Assembly (NCBI RefSeq): GCF_000421165.1
Contig: NZ_ATWI01000010.1
Span: 310,001 to 374,000, forward strand
Direction of reading: 5' to 3'
Length of the DNA: 64,000 bases
From: Marinobacter daepoensis DSM 16072
Lineage (GTDB): Bacteria; Pseudomonadota; Gammaproteobacteria; Pseudomonadales; Oleiphilaceae
Positions 38,320 to 47,639 of the stretch are shown piece by piece. Under the pieces are notes generated by a model. The model did not search any database, was not told where the DNA came from, and was given only the letters and a program-made list of their open reading frames with translations. The position numbers were made by a program, and so were the translations under genes. How positions within the stretch are numbered: position 1 is the stretch's first letter; every line of letters begins with the position of its first letter.

Positions 38320-40540
38320 CCGTTCCCTGATCAAACGCCATTGTGCCCTGCAGGTTTGCGTGCTGATGGGCCTTCTGTTATCTCCCTTGGCCGGTGCGCA
38401 AACAAGTGGGGCGGACCGGCCGACCATTGGTCTGGTCCTCAGCGGAGGCGGTGCCAAGGGCATGGCGCATGTTGGTGTGCTGCGGGTGCTGGAAGAGATG
38501 CAGGTGCCCGTCGACCTGGTGGTTGGCACCAGTGCTGGCTCAGCGGTTGCGGCGCTCTATGCCACCGGGATGCCGGTCGCAGAGATTGAACGCCGCTTTA
38601 TTGCGCTGGACTGGTTGTCCAGTTTTCGGGATAACCCGGGCAGGGCCTACAAACCCGTGCGCCGGAAACAGGAGGACTGGCGGCTGCCTCTGGTGCCCGG
38701 CATTGGTGTGAGCTCAGAGGGCCTGCACGTTGGCGGGGGCTTGGTCACCGGCCAGAACCTGGGGTTCATCCTGAACGAACTGACCCGTAATGCTGCACTG
38801 GTGGATGATTTCGACCAGCTGCCGCTTCCCTTTCGCGCTGTCGCCACTGATCTGGAAACCGGCGTTGAGGTTGTCATCGGGGATGGCAACCTAGCGGATG
38901 CTCTTCGTGCCAGTATGAGTGTTCCAGGAGTCTACGCGCCGGTAGAGCGGGGCGGGCGTCTGCTGGTCGACGGTGGGGTAGCCAATAACCTTCCCGTCAG
39001 CGTAGCACGCGACATGGGGGCTGATGTCGTGATCGCTGTGGACATCACGGACCCGTTGTTGAACACAGATGATATACGGGAAGCGTTTTCCGTGGTGGGG
39101 CAGTTAACCACGCTGATGACCCGGCGAAACACGGATTACCAGTTGGCTCTGATGACGGATCAGGATGTGCTGATTCAGCCCGATCTTGAAGGACACACCT
39201 CTGCAGATTTCTACGATGCCCCGGTACTGTTTGAATTGGGGGCCAGTGGTGCCCGTGAACATGCGGTGGACCTGAACCGGCTTTCCGTGAGCGATGCGGA
39301 ATGGTTGGCCTACCGTGGCAGACTGCAGGTAGAAGCGGTGCCTCCTGGCCCCATTGCCCGAATTGAATTCCAGAAGGGCAAACGCCTGGCCAGTGACTTT
39401 TTACGGGAACGTATACGACAGAAAGAAGGTGAACCGCTGGATATTGAGGCTCTGGAGGCCGATCTCAAGCGGATATACGGCCTGGGTTATTACGAAACCG
39501 TTTCCTGGTCTCTGAGCCCGTCCCGGGAGGGGCCGGTTCTGATTATTCAGGCCAGAGAGAAAAGCTGGGGGCCCAATTATCTCTCTTTCGGCCTGAATTA
39601 TGAGGACAACTTTGACGGAGATACCCGTTTCAATCTGGCCGCGGGTCTTCGAATGACCGAGCTCAACCGCCTGGGCGCGGAGTGGCAGAACAGTTTTCAG
39701 CTGGGCACCCAACCCTGGGTGCGCAGCCAATGGTATCAACCTCTGGATTACGGCTACGACCGGTTTGCCGTTCTCGGCATGGAATACCGCCGAGATGATT
39801 ACAGCATCTATGACGAGGGTGACCGGGTTGCTGAGATTGACGTGACCTTCCGCCAGATGGATCTGGCTCTGGGCATGGAGCTGGGTGGCGATGGCGAAGT
39901 CCGGCTCGGCTACGTGCGTGGTTATGCGACGGTGGATGACGAAGTCGGTACGCCGGTTGTGCTCTCCGACCGAGTGCATCAGGGCTATGTCAGCCTTCAG
40001 TTGGTACACGATTCCCTGAGTGATGCGTTTTATCCCAAGTCGGGTGCATTTGCGGGTATCCGGGCTCGTGTGGAGCGGGAGGAGCTTGGTGCAGACCGCA
40101 AGTTCGATTCGGTCACCGGCATGCTTCTGGGTACCGGGACATGGCAGCGTTTCAACCTGACCGGTCTGGCGTATACCCGACAGGTGATCCGGGGCGACGC
40201 CGGGGTTGAAAACGCTGCTCGCCTGGGCGGCTTCCGTCAGCTATCGGCCTATGCCCCCGGCGAAATTACCGGTAACGATGCGGCGCTGCTGGCGGCCTGG
40301 GCCAGGAAAGAGTTTGGAGGCCCGTTCATGCCGTGGTTTGCCGGGGTCGGGTTTGAAACCGGCAATGCCTGGGAGCAGATGGACGATGCCACCTGGTCTG
40401 GCCTGGTCCGCTCCTGGAGCCTGTTTGCCGGGGTCGACACGTTCCTGGGGCCGGTGCAGCTGTCGGCAGCGTATAACAACGAAGATGACTGGACTGCGTA
40501 CCTGAATATCGGCTTCTCGTTTACCCAGCTGTTCTATTGA
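38297..40540 (+). CDS. plpD: PlpD-type patatin phospholipase, type Vd autotransporter
   Basis: Single-polypeptide secreted lipase: a patatin domain, a POTRA domain and an outer-membrane beta-barrel. From the ATG at 38297 it has 747 residues (PlpD of P. aeruginosa is 728). The signal peptide ends at LSPLAGA. The patatin motifs are the oxyanion SGGGAKGMAHVG, nucleophile S79 in GTSAG and D225 in DGGVANN. POTRA lies at about 350-420 and the barrel runs to the C-terminus, ending in Phe-Tyr. The longer frame to 38162 has no signal peptide at its start. The start lies within the preceding gene, so translation may be coupled. Confidence 0.9.
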   Translation: MIPSRVRNRSLIKRHCALQVCVLMGLLLSPLAGAQTSGADRPTIGLVLSGGGAKGMAHVGVLRVLEEMQVPVDLVVGTSAGSAVAALYATGMPVAEIERRFIALDWLSSFRDNPGRAYKPVRRKQEDWRLPLVPGIGVSSEGLHVGGGLVTGQNLGFILNELTRNAALVDDFDQLPLPFRAVATDLETGVEVVIGDGNLADALRASMSVPGVYAPVERGGRLLVDGGVANNLPVSVARDMGADVVIAVDITDPLLNTDDIREAFSVVGQLTTLMTRRNTDYQLALMTDQDVLIQPDLEGHTSADFYDAPVLFELGASGAREHAVDLNRLSVSDAEWLAYRGRLQVEAVPPGPIARIEFQKGKRLASDFLRERIRQKEGEPLDIEALEADLKRIYGLGYYETVSWSLSPSREGPVLIIQAREKSWGPNYLSFGLNYEDNFDGDTRFNLAAGLRMTELNRLGAEWQNSFQLGTQPWVRSQWYQPLDYGYDRFAVLGMEYRRDDYSIYDEGDRVAEIDVTFRQMDLALGMELGGDGEVRLGYVRGYATVDDEVGTPVVLSDRVHQGYVSLQLVHDSLSDAFYPKSGAFAGIRARVEREELGADRKFDSVTGMLLGTGTWQRFNLTGLAYTRQVIRGDAGVENAARLGGFRQLSAYAPGEITGNDAALLAAWARKEFGGPFMPWFAGVGFETGNAWEQMDDATWSGLVRSWSLFAGVDTFLGPVQLSAAYNNEDDWTAYLNIGFSFTQLFY

Positions 40541-40541
40541 T

Positions 40542-41201
40542 TCACGGCGCCAGCGCGGCAAGCACCTGCTCGCACTGCTGTATGGCGTAGCGGTGAAGAA
40601 TGTCAGCCAGAGCTTGTTCATCCCGCGCGCGGATGACCTGGATAGAGTCTTCCATCAGCGCCAGGTTGTCGGCGAGTACCTGGCGGCCACCATGCCGGAA
40701 AGCCACAAAGGCGCAGCGTTTGGCGGAAGGCCAGAGGTCCTCAATGGCCGATACAATGAAGTAGTTGTCGGCATAGGCCAGGGATGCCTGGGTGTATTCA
40801 ATCCCCAGTTCCAGAAAGGCCATCAGGTCGTTGTTCTGAAAACATCCCACCATCTGTTCATGCAGGGATTCCAGCCGCTGCATGTCATCCGGTTGCCACT
40901 GGCGGGCGAGTTTCCGGCCGGTGTGGGTCAGGTAGAGCTCCAGAATCTCGTAGAGGCTGCGGACAAAGTGCTCATCCAGCGGTGTCACGAAGGCCCCTTT
41001 GCGCGGAACGTTGCGAATCAGATGGCGTTTTTCCAGCAATAGCAGGCCTTCGCGGATAGACCCGTGACTGACATCCATTTGCTTGGCCATGGCGCCTTCG
41101 TAGATACGTTCACCAGACCGGAGCTGCTCAAAGGCGATCAGGTTTTCGATGTGGCGGGCGACTTGTTCGGTCAGTGTTTCTCTGGGTTTAAATGCATTCA
41201 T
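40542..41201 (-). CDS. GntR family transcriptional regulator (FCD type)
   Basis: FadR/GntR-type repressor of about 219 residues. The winged helix-turn-helix is at about 10-75 (LRSGERIYEGAMAKQMDVSHGSIREGLLLLEKRHLI), and the helical ligand-binding FCD domain fills the rest. The ATG at 41201 opens at the family start; the frame is open to 41243. The ligand and targets cannot be read from sequence, and it converges on plpD with no metabolic operon beside it. Confidence 0.85.
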   Translation of the reverse strand: MNAFKPRETLTEQVARHIENLIAFEQLRSGERIYEGAMAKQMDVSHGSIREGLLLLEKRHLIRNVPRKGAFVTPLDEHFVRSLYEILELYLTHTGRKLARQWQPDDMQRLESLHEQMVGCFQNNDLMAFLELGIEYTQASLAYADNYFIVSAIEDLWPSAKRCAFVAFRHGGRQVLADNLALMEDSIQVIRARDEQALADILHRYAIQQCEQVLAALAP

Positions 41202-41264
41202 GGACTGGTCATTTACAGCAAGCACGGACCGCCATGTTCGCACAAGGTTTGTGCCGGAACCAGA

Positions 41265-42701
41265 TCAAAGCAGGGGCGCCAATAGTCGCACGGCCCGGCA
41301 GCCCAGCCGGAACAGGATGGAGCGCTGGCGATAGTCGTCTTCGGTCATGCGCCGGCACGCCTTCAGGTCTTCTTCCAGCATGCCCTCTACCTGCGCAATA
41401 AAGGCCGGACTGGTGTTGATAGCGGTGATCTCGAAGTTAAGACGCATGGATCGGTTATCCAGGTTTGCTGTGCCGATAGCGGCATAGCGGCTGTCCACCA
41501 ATACCACTTTCTGATGCATGAAGCCCGGCTGGTAGCGATGGATGCCGATGCCGGCCTGGCTGGCCTGAACCAGGTATGAGTAGGCTGCCAGCCGCACCAG
41601 TTGGCTGTCGCTTTTCTCCGGGATCAGGATGCGAACATCCACGCCCCGAAGGGCGGCGAGCTGGAGTGCGTTCATGACCTGGAAGTCGGGTACAAAGTAG
41701 GGGGAGGCAATCCAGATGCGGGTCCTCGCATTGTTGATGCAGTTCAGGAAAAACAGGGTGCAGGTTTCCCAGGTGTCGGCGGGGCCGGTGGGTAATACCA
41801 GTACTTCCTCATCGCCGGGAGGCGGTGTTGCCGCTGCCCAGTTCAGGTCAGGCCGGGTATTGCTGGCCCAGTTCCAGTCTTCCAGCCAGGCCAGTTGCAA
41901 GCCGGTTACGGCGGGCCCTTCGATCCGGCAGTGGGTGTCGCGCCAGGGTTCCTGATCCATGGCGGTGCCCAGATATTCATCACCAAGGTTGATGCCGCCC
42001 ACGAAACCAACCACACCATCGCAGACCATCAATTTCCGGTGATTCCGGAAGTTGATCTGGAAGCGGCGTCGTCGGATGTTGCCGTCGCCGAAGGACGCGA
42101 TTTTTGCCCCTGCCGCGGTCAGTTCGTTCAGCCACTTTCGGGACAGAAAGACACTGCCGATATCGTCGTATAGGAACCAGACTTCGACGCCCTCAGCCAG
42201 TTTGCGTTCCAGAATGGCCTTGATCCGCTGCCCCACCCGGTCTGATCGGACAATATAGAATTCCAGCAGCAGATAATGGCTGGCATTCTCCATGGCCTCA
42301 AACAAGGCTTCGAACGTGGCTTCTCCGTCTTGCAGCAAGGTACAGTGATTACCACTGGTAAATGGCTGGCGGCCCAGCTTACACAAAACCTGAAGCTCAT
42401 CACTGAAATGGTCCTGGCCGGGGGCGGCGATGGACGTGGTCTGACTTTCAAACTGATCCAGCAGATTGGTCAGGCTTTGATCTCCCATGCGGCGTGCTTT
42501 GACGTAACCGCCAAAGCGGTAGCGACCAAATAACAGGAACATCGGGACCGCAATGTATGGCAAACCGATCAGGGCGAGGATCCAGGCAATAGCGCCTTGG
42601 GCCGTCCGATATGTCAGCAAGATCCGATAAATGCACGCAAGCGCGGCGAGGTACAGCAGGGCGAGCGGAATGGCAAGCAGCGACAGGTTCTCGGCGATCA
42701 T
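41265..42701 (-). CDS. cls: Cardiolipin synthase
   Basis: Phospholipase-D-family enzyme that joins two phosphatidylglycerols into cardiolipin and glycerol. The 478-residue protein has two N-terminal transmembrane helices and two HKD motifs: HRKLMVCDGVVGFVGG and HQKVVLVDSRYAAIGTANLD, each with the conserved H-K-D spacing. The length fits ClsA. Its ATG overlaps the stop of the AraC-type gene upstream (ATGA), which suggests one transcript. Confidence 0.93.
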   Translation of the reverse strand: MIAENLSLLAIPLALLYLAALACIYRILLTYRTAQGAIAWILALIGLPYIAVPMFLLFGRYRFGGYVKARRMGDQSLTNLLDQFESQTTSIAAPGQDHFSDELQVLCKLGRQPFTSGNHCTLLQDGEATFEALFEAMENASHYLLLEFYIVRSDRVGQRIKAILERKLAEGVEVWFLYDDIGSVFLSRKWLNELTAAGAKIASFGDGNIRRRRFQINFRNHRKLMVCDGVVGFVGGINLGDEYLGTAMDQEPWRDTHCRIEGPAVTGLQLAWLEDWNWASNTRPDLNWAAATPPPGDEEVLVLPTGPADTWETCTLFFLNCINNARTRIWIASPYFVPDFQVMNALQLAALRGVDVRILIPEKSDSQLVRLAAYSYLVQASQAGIGIHRYQPGFMHQKVVLVDSRYAAIGTANLDNRSMRLNFEITAINTSPAFIAQVEGMLEEDLKACRRMTEDDYRQRSILFRLGCRAVRLLAPLL

Positions 42702-43738
42702 GGTGCCCCCTCCTTGTGACTGGCCCGGAACTGCGCCGGGGCAACCCCGGTCCAGCGTTTAAAGGCGCGGCTAAACGCGCTGAGTTCCGAGAACCCCAGA
42801 AGAAAGGCGATTTCTCCTAACGCGTATTGGTCGTCGGCGACGTATCGCAGAGCTTTGTCTTTGCGCACCTGTTCCACCAGATCGTGAAAACTCAGGCCCT
42901 CTTTTTTGAGCTTACGATAGAGGGTTTGCCGGCTCATGTGACAGTGTCTGGCCAGGGTGTCGGCGTCAATCCGGTCGGTGGCCATCTGACGGGAGATCAG
43001 TCGCCGCACCTTGCGACCGAAGGTGCGGCGGGTCTGTAATCGGGCCAGTACCGCGTTCACCTGTTTCAGCATGGCCGAATAAACATAAGGGTTGCGATGG
43101 GGAATCGGGTGTCCCAGGTGTCGGCTGCTGAACGCCATGCGGGTCATGTCGCTGCCGAAATGGACCGTGCAGCCGAACAGCGCCTGGTATTCATCGGCAT
43201 ATACGGGTTCAGGGTGGGCAATTTCCAGCCAGTCAGCGTGAATACCTGCGTGGATGAAATGGCGGGTGCGACACAGGGCCGCCGCCAGTGTGCGGTCCAT
43301 ATCTTGTCTGCAGTAGTGTGCAGGGGTATCCGGATGCCAGGTGAGAATGGCCTGTTCCGGAGTCTGTTCGAAACTCAGGATGACTGATTCGTTGATCAGG
43401 CGGTGGAGACGCACATATTGCACCACTGCCTCGCCGAGCGTATCGCAGTTAAAGAAAACATGGCCGACCAGCCCCATGCGCTCCGGGTCGACCACCTGTC
43501 CGGCGTGCAGCCCGACCCCAGGGTCTCCGGTCAGTTCCTCTGCCAGTTCCCAGAGCCGATAGTGGGTGCCGGCGGGTATCCGGAGATCCGGATCGGTCAG
43601 GGCTTCGAGGCTCAGGCCAGTGACCTGTTCAATGCGGGCACGGTTCAGCAACCCCCGGGTGTCCAGATAGTGAACCAGTGCCAGCGTGCTGGAGGCGGCA
43701 ACCTGGGGCGTTTCCGGTTGGTCGGATGAGGCCTGCAT
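42698..43738 (-). CDS. AraC family transcriptional regulator
   Basis: About 346 residues from the ATG at 43738. The N-terminal 220 residues match the Arabinose_bd-type effector domain of OruR/ArgR-like regulators (DPGVGLHAGQ, GHVFFNCDTLGEAV). The C-terminal double helix-turn-helix has LARHCHMSRQTLYRKLKKEG and the closing GFSELSAFSRAFKRWTGVAP signature. It is translationally coupled to cls, so it may control lipid or osmotic functions, an inference. A longer frame begins at 43810. Confidence 0.88.
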   Translation of the reverse strand: MQASSDQPETPQVAASSTLALVHYLDTRGLLNRARIEQVTGLSLEALTDPDLRIPAGTHYRLWELAEELTGDPGVGLHAGQVVDPERMGLVGHVFFNCDTLGEAVVQYVRLHRLINESVILSFEQTPEQAILTWHPDTPAHYCRQDMDRTLAAALCRTRHFIHAGIHADWLEIAHPEPVYADEYQALFGCTVHFGSDMTRMAFSSRHLGHPIPHRNPYVYSAMLKQVNAVLARLQTRRTFGRKVRRLISRQMATDRIDADTLARHCHMSRQTLYRKLKKEGLSFHDLVEQVRKDKALRYVADDQYALGEIAFLLGFSELSAFSRAFKRWTGVAPAQFRASHKEGAP

Positions 43739-43884
43739 GCCTGGAGTCTGCTCCCGGTAGTGGTCTGGTGAACTGATACAGAATGTCAAACGATTGCGAC
43801 AGTGAGTCAATGGGTCGTTATTGCTTAAACGATAGCATGTTGTCTATCAGGTTGAAGCAATGCATTGCGACGTGGAGGTATTGT

Positions 43885-43977
43885 ATGGAACAGGAAATCT
43901 TTGTGCCCCATAGCGAAGCCGAGCGCAGAAACGTTCTGGCACTCGCGGAATACCTGGACAGCATCTTCTATTGCTGA
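43885..43977 (+). CDS. 30-residue small protein, unknown function
   Basis: An ATG at 43885 is preceded by GGAGG at ideal spacing, and the frame encodes MEQEIFVPHSEAERRNVLAL followed by ten more residues ending in Tyr-Cys. The middle can form an amphipathic helix. A strong rho-independent terminator lies 28 bases after the stop, and the gene stands alone between the AraC gene (divergent) and the esterase gene. Ribosome site plus terminator argue for a real short transcript. It could instead be a regulatory RNA in which the peptide is incidental. No homologue is known to me. Confidence 0.6.
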   Translation: MEQEIFVPHSEAERRNVLALAEYLDSIFYC

Positions 43978-44005
43978 TCTTTCAGGCGTATGTCTGTGAC
44001 CTTCC

Positions 44006-44031
44006 AGCCGGGCATTGGCCCGGCTTTTTTT
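44006..44031 (+). terminator. Rho-independent terminator after the 30-residue gene
   Basis: Perfect 8-bp stem AGCCGGGC / GCCCGGCT (44006-44013 with 44018-44025), 4-base loop, then seven T residues. Confidence 0.92.
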
Positions 44032-44112
44032 ATCCGCTAATTTCCCCTTGCCCCGAGTTCTGGCGATGGTAGTGTATCCGGTTTGATCCGATAACCGGAG
44101 GCATGCCAGCCC

Positions 44113-44907
44113 ATGAGTGTAAACCTGAATTCTCGAGTTTCCGGCCAGGGAACGCCGTTGATCCTGCTGCACGGACTGTTTGGTTCACTGGAAAATCTGG
44201 GCGGTATTGGTCGCCGTCTGGAAGACAGCTGGCAGATCCACGCGCTGGATGAGCGCAACCATGGTAGCTCTCCCCACTCAGATGTGATGGATTATCCGGC
44301 CATGGCTGAAGATGTGATTGCTTATCTTGATGCCCAGAGCATTGATAAAGCGATCCTGCTTGGCCACTCCATGGGGGGCAAGGTGGCAATGCAGGTGGCT
44401 CTGACGTACCCGGAGAGAGTTCAGGCGCTGATTGTGGCGGATATTTCACCGGTGACCTACAAGCCTCATCATGACGCGATACTCGAGGGGATGCAGAAAC
44501 TGGATCTGACGGGGGTGAAAACCCGCCGTGAGGCCGATGCGAGACTGGCGGAGTTCGTGGCGGTGGAGGGGGTCCGGCAGTTCCTGCTGAAAAACCTCGA
44601 GCGTATACCGGCCGAAACGCAAAGCAGCGAAGATGTGTTGTTCCGCTGGCGGCTGAACCTGCCGGTTATTGATGCCTGCTACGACAATCTGGCCGCTGCG
44701 CCAGAGGGCTCAGCGCCTTACCGGGGCCCCGTGCTGTTCATCAAAGGCGCAGACTCTGCTTACATTCAGGACAAGCACCGGGACACCATCCGTGAGCTGT
44801 TCCCTGAGGCCGAACTGAAGGTTATTGACGGGACTGGCCACTGGCTGCATGCGGAAAAGCCGGACGATTTTGCCACGCTGTGCCGGGATTTCCTCAAGCA
44901 ATCGTGA
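44113..44907 (+). CDS. ybfF: Alpha/beta-fold esterase, YbfF-like
   Basis: Hydrolase of 264 residues acting on small acyl (thio)esters in the family. It has the oxyanion segment LILLHGLFGS, nucleophile S86 in GHSMGG, the DERNHGSSPHS segment typical of YbfF, and the catalytic His in GTGHWLHAEKP near the C-terminus. No signal peptide. CCGGAGG lies upstream. Physiological substrate unknown. Confidence 0.85.
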   Translation: MSVNLNSRVSGQGTPLILLHGLFGSLENLGGIGRRLEDSWQIHALDERNHGSSPHSDVMDYPAMAEDVIAYLDAQSIDKAILLGHSMGGKVAMQVALTYPERVQALIVADISPVTYKPHHDAILEGMQKLDLTGVKTRREADARLAEFVAVEGVRQFLLKNLERIPAETQSSEDVLFRWRLNLPVIDACYDNLAAAPEGSAPYRGPVLFIKGADSAYIQDKHRDTIRELFPEAELKVIDGTGHWLHAEKPDDFATLCRDFLKQS

Positions 44908-45006
44908 ACTTGTCAGGCGCAGGGTGATATCTGCTAAGGTAGAACGCAGGACGTGATCCAGCGGGCTCGCTGGAAACAAAAATCATAAAAAGATCGGGCG
45001 CTTACG

Positions 45007-46095
45007 ATGAAATGGCTCTTGGGTACCTTGCTGGTTGTCTTTCTTTTAGCGGGCGGTTTTCTGCTGGCACCTTCCCCCATTGACAGCAAAGCCTGGGTTG
45101 CTCCTTCAGCACCCGCCATGACGGGCGTGCTGGCCCCTAATCATCGTTTGCAACAGGCCGAGCTGATGGCCCTCGGGCAGGTTTACGGGCCGGAAGATAC
45201 CACGGTTGATCGTCAGGGGGTGTTGTATACAGGGACTCAGGACGGCTGGATCGTCCGGGTGCATCCAGACGGCATGGTTGAGCGTTGGCTGCAGACGGAA
45301 GGGCGTCCTCTGGGCATGGTTGTTGATCAGGGGGGCAACCTGATTGTGGCCGATGCCTGGAAAGGCCTGCTGTCGATTTCACCAGAAGGTGATGTCTCTG
45401 TCCTGGCCCGTGAAGCGGGTGGAACGCCCTTCCGGTTTACCGACGACGTGGTGATCGCCCCGGATGGCCGCATTTACTTCACGGACGCCAGTTCCCGCTT
45501 CCATCAACCGGACTATGTTCTGGACTTACTGGAGATGCGTCCGCACGGGCGCCTGTTGCGCTTCAATCCAAAAACGCGGAAGACCGAGGTTTTGCTGGGG
45601 AATCTGCACTTCGCCAATGGGGTTGCGGTCTCTCCCGAAGGTGATTATCTGCTGGTCAACGAAACCTGGAAGTACCGGATTCTTCGCTACTGGCTCAGCG
45701 GGCCGAAGGCGGGCCGGACTGAAGTGTTTGCCGATAACCTGCCGGGTTTTCCGGACAATCTGGCCGTGGATGATGCTGGTCGTTATTGGGTGGCGTTTCC
45801 AACGTTACGAAATCCCCAGGTGGATTCGATGCACCAGACACCCTGGCTCAAGGATCTGGTGGCTAAACTGCCGGACAGCCTGAAGCCCCAGCCTCAGGAT
45901 TACGGGCTGGTGGTTGCCTTTGATCGTGATGGCCAGATGCTCACCAGTCTGCACGATCCCCTTGGAACCCATCTGCGCGAGATTACGTCGGTGAATCCCC
46001 ACGACGGAGCTCTATACTTTGGTTCACTTCACAATGACCGCATTGGCCGGCTACCGTTGCGGGCCATTCCTGGCCTTGGAGAGAATGCCGAATGA
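45007..46095 (+). CDS. SMP-30/strictosidine synthase-like beta-propeller protein
   Basis: A 362-residue protein with an N-terminal hydrophobic segment (about 3-20), either a signal or an anchor, and a six-bladed propeller. Family blocks are PEDTTVDRQGVLYTGTQDG, DDVVIAPDGRIYFTDAS, the NGVAVSPEGDYLLVNET block and GFPDNLAVDDAGRYWV. Bacterial members are lactonase-like hydrolases of uncertain substrate. The thioesterase gene overlaps its stop. Confidence 0.82.
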   Translation: MKWLLGTLLVVFLLAGGFLLAPSPIDSKAWVAPSAPAMTGVLAPNHRLQQAELMALGQVYGPEDTTVDRQGVLYTGTQDGWIVRVHPDGMVERWLQTEGRPLGMVVDQGGNLIVADAWKGLLSISPEGDVSVLAREAGGTPFRFTDDVVIAPDGRIYFTDASSRFHQPDYVLDLLEMRPHGRLLRFNPKTRKTEVLLGNLHFANGVAVSPEGDYLLVNETWKYRILRYWLSGPKAGRTEVFADNLPGFPDNLAVDDAGRYWVAFPTLRNPQVDSMHQTPWLKDLVAKLPDSLKPQPQDYGLVVAFDRDGQMLTSLHDPLGTHLREITSVNPHDGALYFGSLHNDRIGRLPLRAIPGLGENAE

Positions 46096-46562
46096 CCGAT
46101 ACTCATGCTCTGAACTGGGATCTGCCGGCTCCTTTCACCCTTGAAATCACCGTTCAGCCAGACGATACCGACCGTTTGGGGCATGCCAATAATGTGGTTT
46201 ATATTCGCTGGCTGGAAGAGGTGAGCTGGGCCCACATCGAGAGTCTTGGGATGACCTGGGCGTTGCATGAAGAAACGGGCAAGGCCATGGCGATAACCCA
46301 TACCGACGTTGACTATCTGATGTCCGCCAATGCTGGCGACGAGCTGGTACTGGGAACCTGGCTGACCGACTGGGATGGCCGTTTCCGTTCGGCCCGGCAA
46401 TTTCAGTTGATCCGCCCTTCCGATGGCAAAACCCTGCTCCGCGGGCTCTCTACTCACGCCTGCGTCGATCTGAAATCCCAGCGCCCTTCCCGAGCGCCGC
46501 AAGCGTTCGTCGATATTCTGTCCGGCGCACAGGTGCCCGGTGGTCGGGGGCTGACTCGCTAA
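46092..46562 (+). CDS. 4-hydroxybenzoyl-CoA thioesterase family protein
   Basis: Hotdog-fold acyl-CoA thioesterase of 156 residues. The motif VQPDDTDRLGHANNVVYIRWLEE carries the family D-x-x-G-H-x-N-N pattern with the catalytic Asp. Overlaps the stop of the propeller-protein gene (ATGA), so the two are co-expressed. Substrate unknown. Confidence 0.85.
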   Translation: MTDTHALNWDLPAPFTLEITVQPDDTDRLGHANNVVYIRWLEEVSWAHIESLGMTWALHEETGKAMAITHTDVDYLMSANAGDELVLGTWLTDWDGRFRSARQFQLIRPSDGKTLLRGLSTHACVDLKSQRPSRAPQAFVDILSGAQVPGGRGLTR

Positions 46563-46643
46563 GGCCGTAGGCAGGAATATCTGCTAGTCTCATCCTTGAT
46601 ACCCGCTAATGGGCCTGTGACCCCATGCATTCCGGAGGCAGCC

Positions 46644-47624
46644 ATGGAATCATCTGATGTCGTTGACGCAACCCCCATGCAACATGTGGTCTACCGCGAG
46701 TTTGGTGAACGGGAGGTGCTTCAGGTGGCTCAAGCCCCTGTGCCTGAGCCCGCAGAGGGAGAGGTGCTGATCCGGGTGCACGGTGCCGGTCTTAACCCGA
46801 TCGACTGGAAAACCCGCCGAGGGCTGGGGTTCGCCGCCCGTCAGATTGAGAGCCGGTTGCCCTGGACACCCGGGTACGATGTGGCAGGAGAGGTGATCGC
46901 GGTAGCGGATGGTGTCACCACCCTGGCCCCTGGTGACCGGGTGATGGGGATGGTTGGCTTTCCGATCGGCGGTGGGGCTTACGCCGGGTATGCGGTGGCC
47001 AGGGCCGACGAGTTGGCAATCGTGCCCGACGAACTGAATCTTGTGACGGCAGGTGCGGTGCCTCTGGCGGCTTTAACCGCCTGGCAGGCATTGTTTGAGG
47101 TGGCTCGCCTGGAGTCCGGCCAGAAGATACTGATCCACGCCGGTGCCGGTGGCGTTGGCCACTTTGCGGTTCAGTTTGCGCTTGAGCGGGGGGCCCATGT
47201 GGTGGCGACGGCTTCGCCGGCCAACCGGGATTTTCTGGCGGAACTTGGGGTACATGAGGTCATCGATTACCACACGACCGACGTGGCCGAGGAATGTTAT
47301 GGCCTTGATGTGGTGCTGGATCTGGTGGGAGGAGACGCCGGTAAGCGATCCCTGCATACCCTGGCAGAGTCTGGTGTGCTGGTGACGATTCCTACCATCA
47401 CGGCGGATGAGATTGTCAGTGCCGCAGAGGCGATGGGGCTTCGGGCCCACGGCATGACCGTGCGCCCCGATGTTTTTCATCTGGAGGAGATTGCGGAGCT
47501 GATCGAAGACGGCGATGTACGGGTGCACATTGAGCAGGCTTTCCCGATGGATCAGGTGCAGGCCGCGCACGCCTTGCTTGAAGGTGGGCATGTGCGCGGC
47601 AAGCTTGTGCTGGACTGCCGGTAA
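46644..47624 (+). CDS. Zinc-independent NADPH:quinone reductase-like oxidoreductase
   Basis: Medium-chain dehydrogenase/reductase family, about 326 residues from the ATG at 46644 (CGGAGG upstream). The GroES-like half begins MQHVVYREFGERE with GLNPIDWKTRRG and PGYDVAGEV; the Rossmann half has HAGAGGVGHFAVQFA. No structural zinc cysteines are visible, so a quinone or enone reductase is likelier than an alcohol dehydrogenase. It converges on the antiporter gene. Confidence 0.85.
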   Translation: MESSDVVDATPMQHVVYREFGEREVLQVAQAPVPEPAEGEVLIRVHGAGLNPIDWKTRRGLGFAARQIESRLPWTPGYDVAGEVIAVADGVTTLAPGDRVMGMVGFPIGGGAYAGYAVARADELAIVPDELNLVTAGAVPLAALTAWQALFEVARLESGQKILIHAGAGGVGHFAVQFALERGAHVVATASPANRDFLAELGVHEVIDYHTTDVAEECYGLDVVLDLVGGDAGKRSLHTLAESGVLVTIPTITADEIVSAAEAMGLRAHGMTVRPDVFHLEEIAELIEDGDVRVHIEQAFPMDQVQAAHALLEGGHVRGKLVLDCR

Positions 47625-47639
47625 CCAGAGGCGGGCCAG

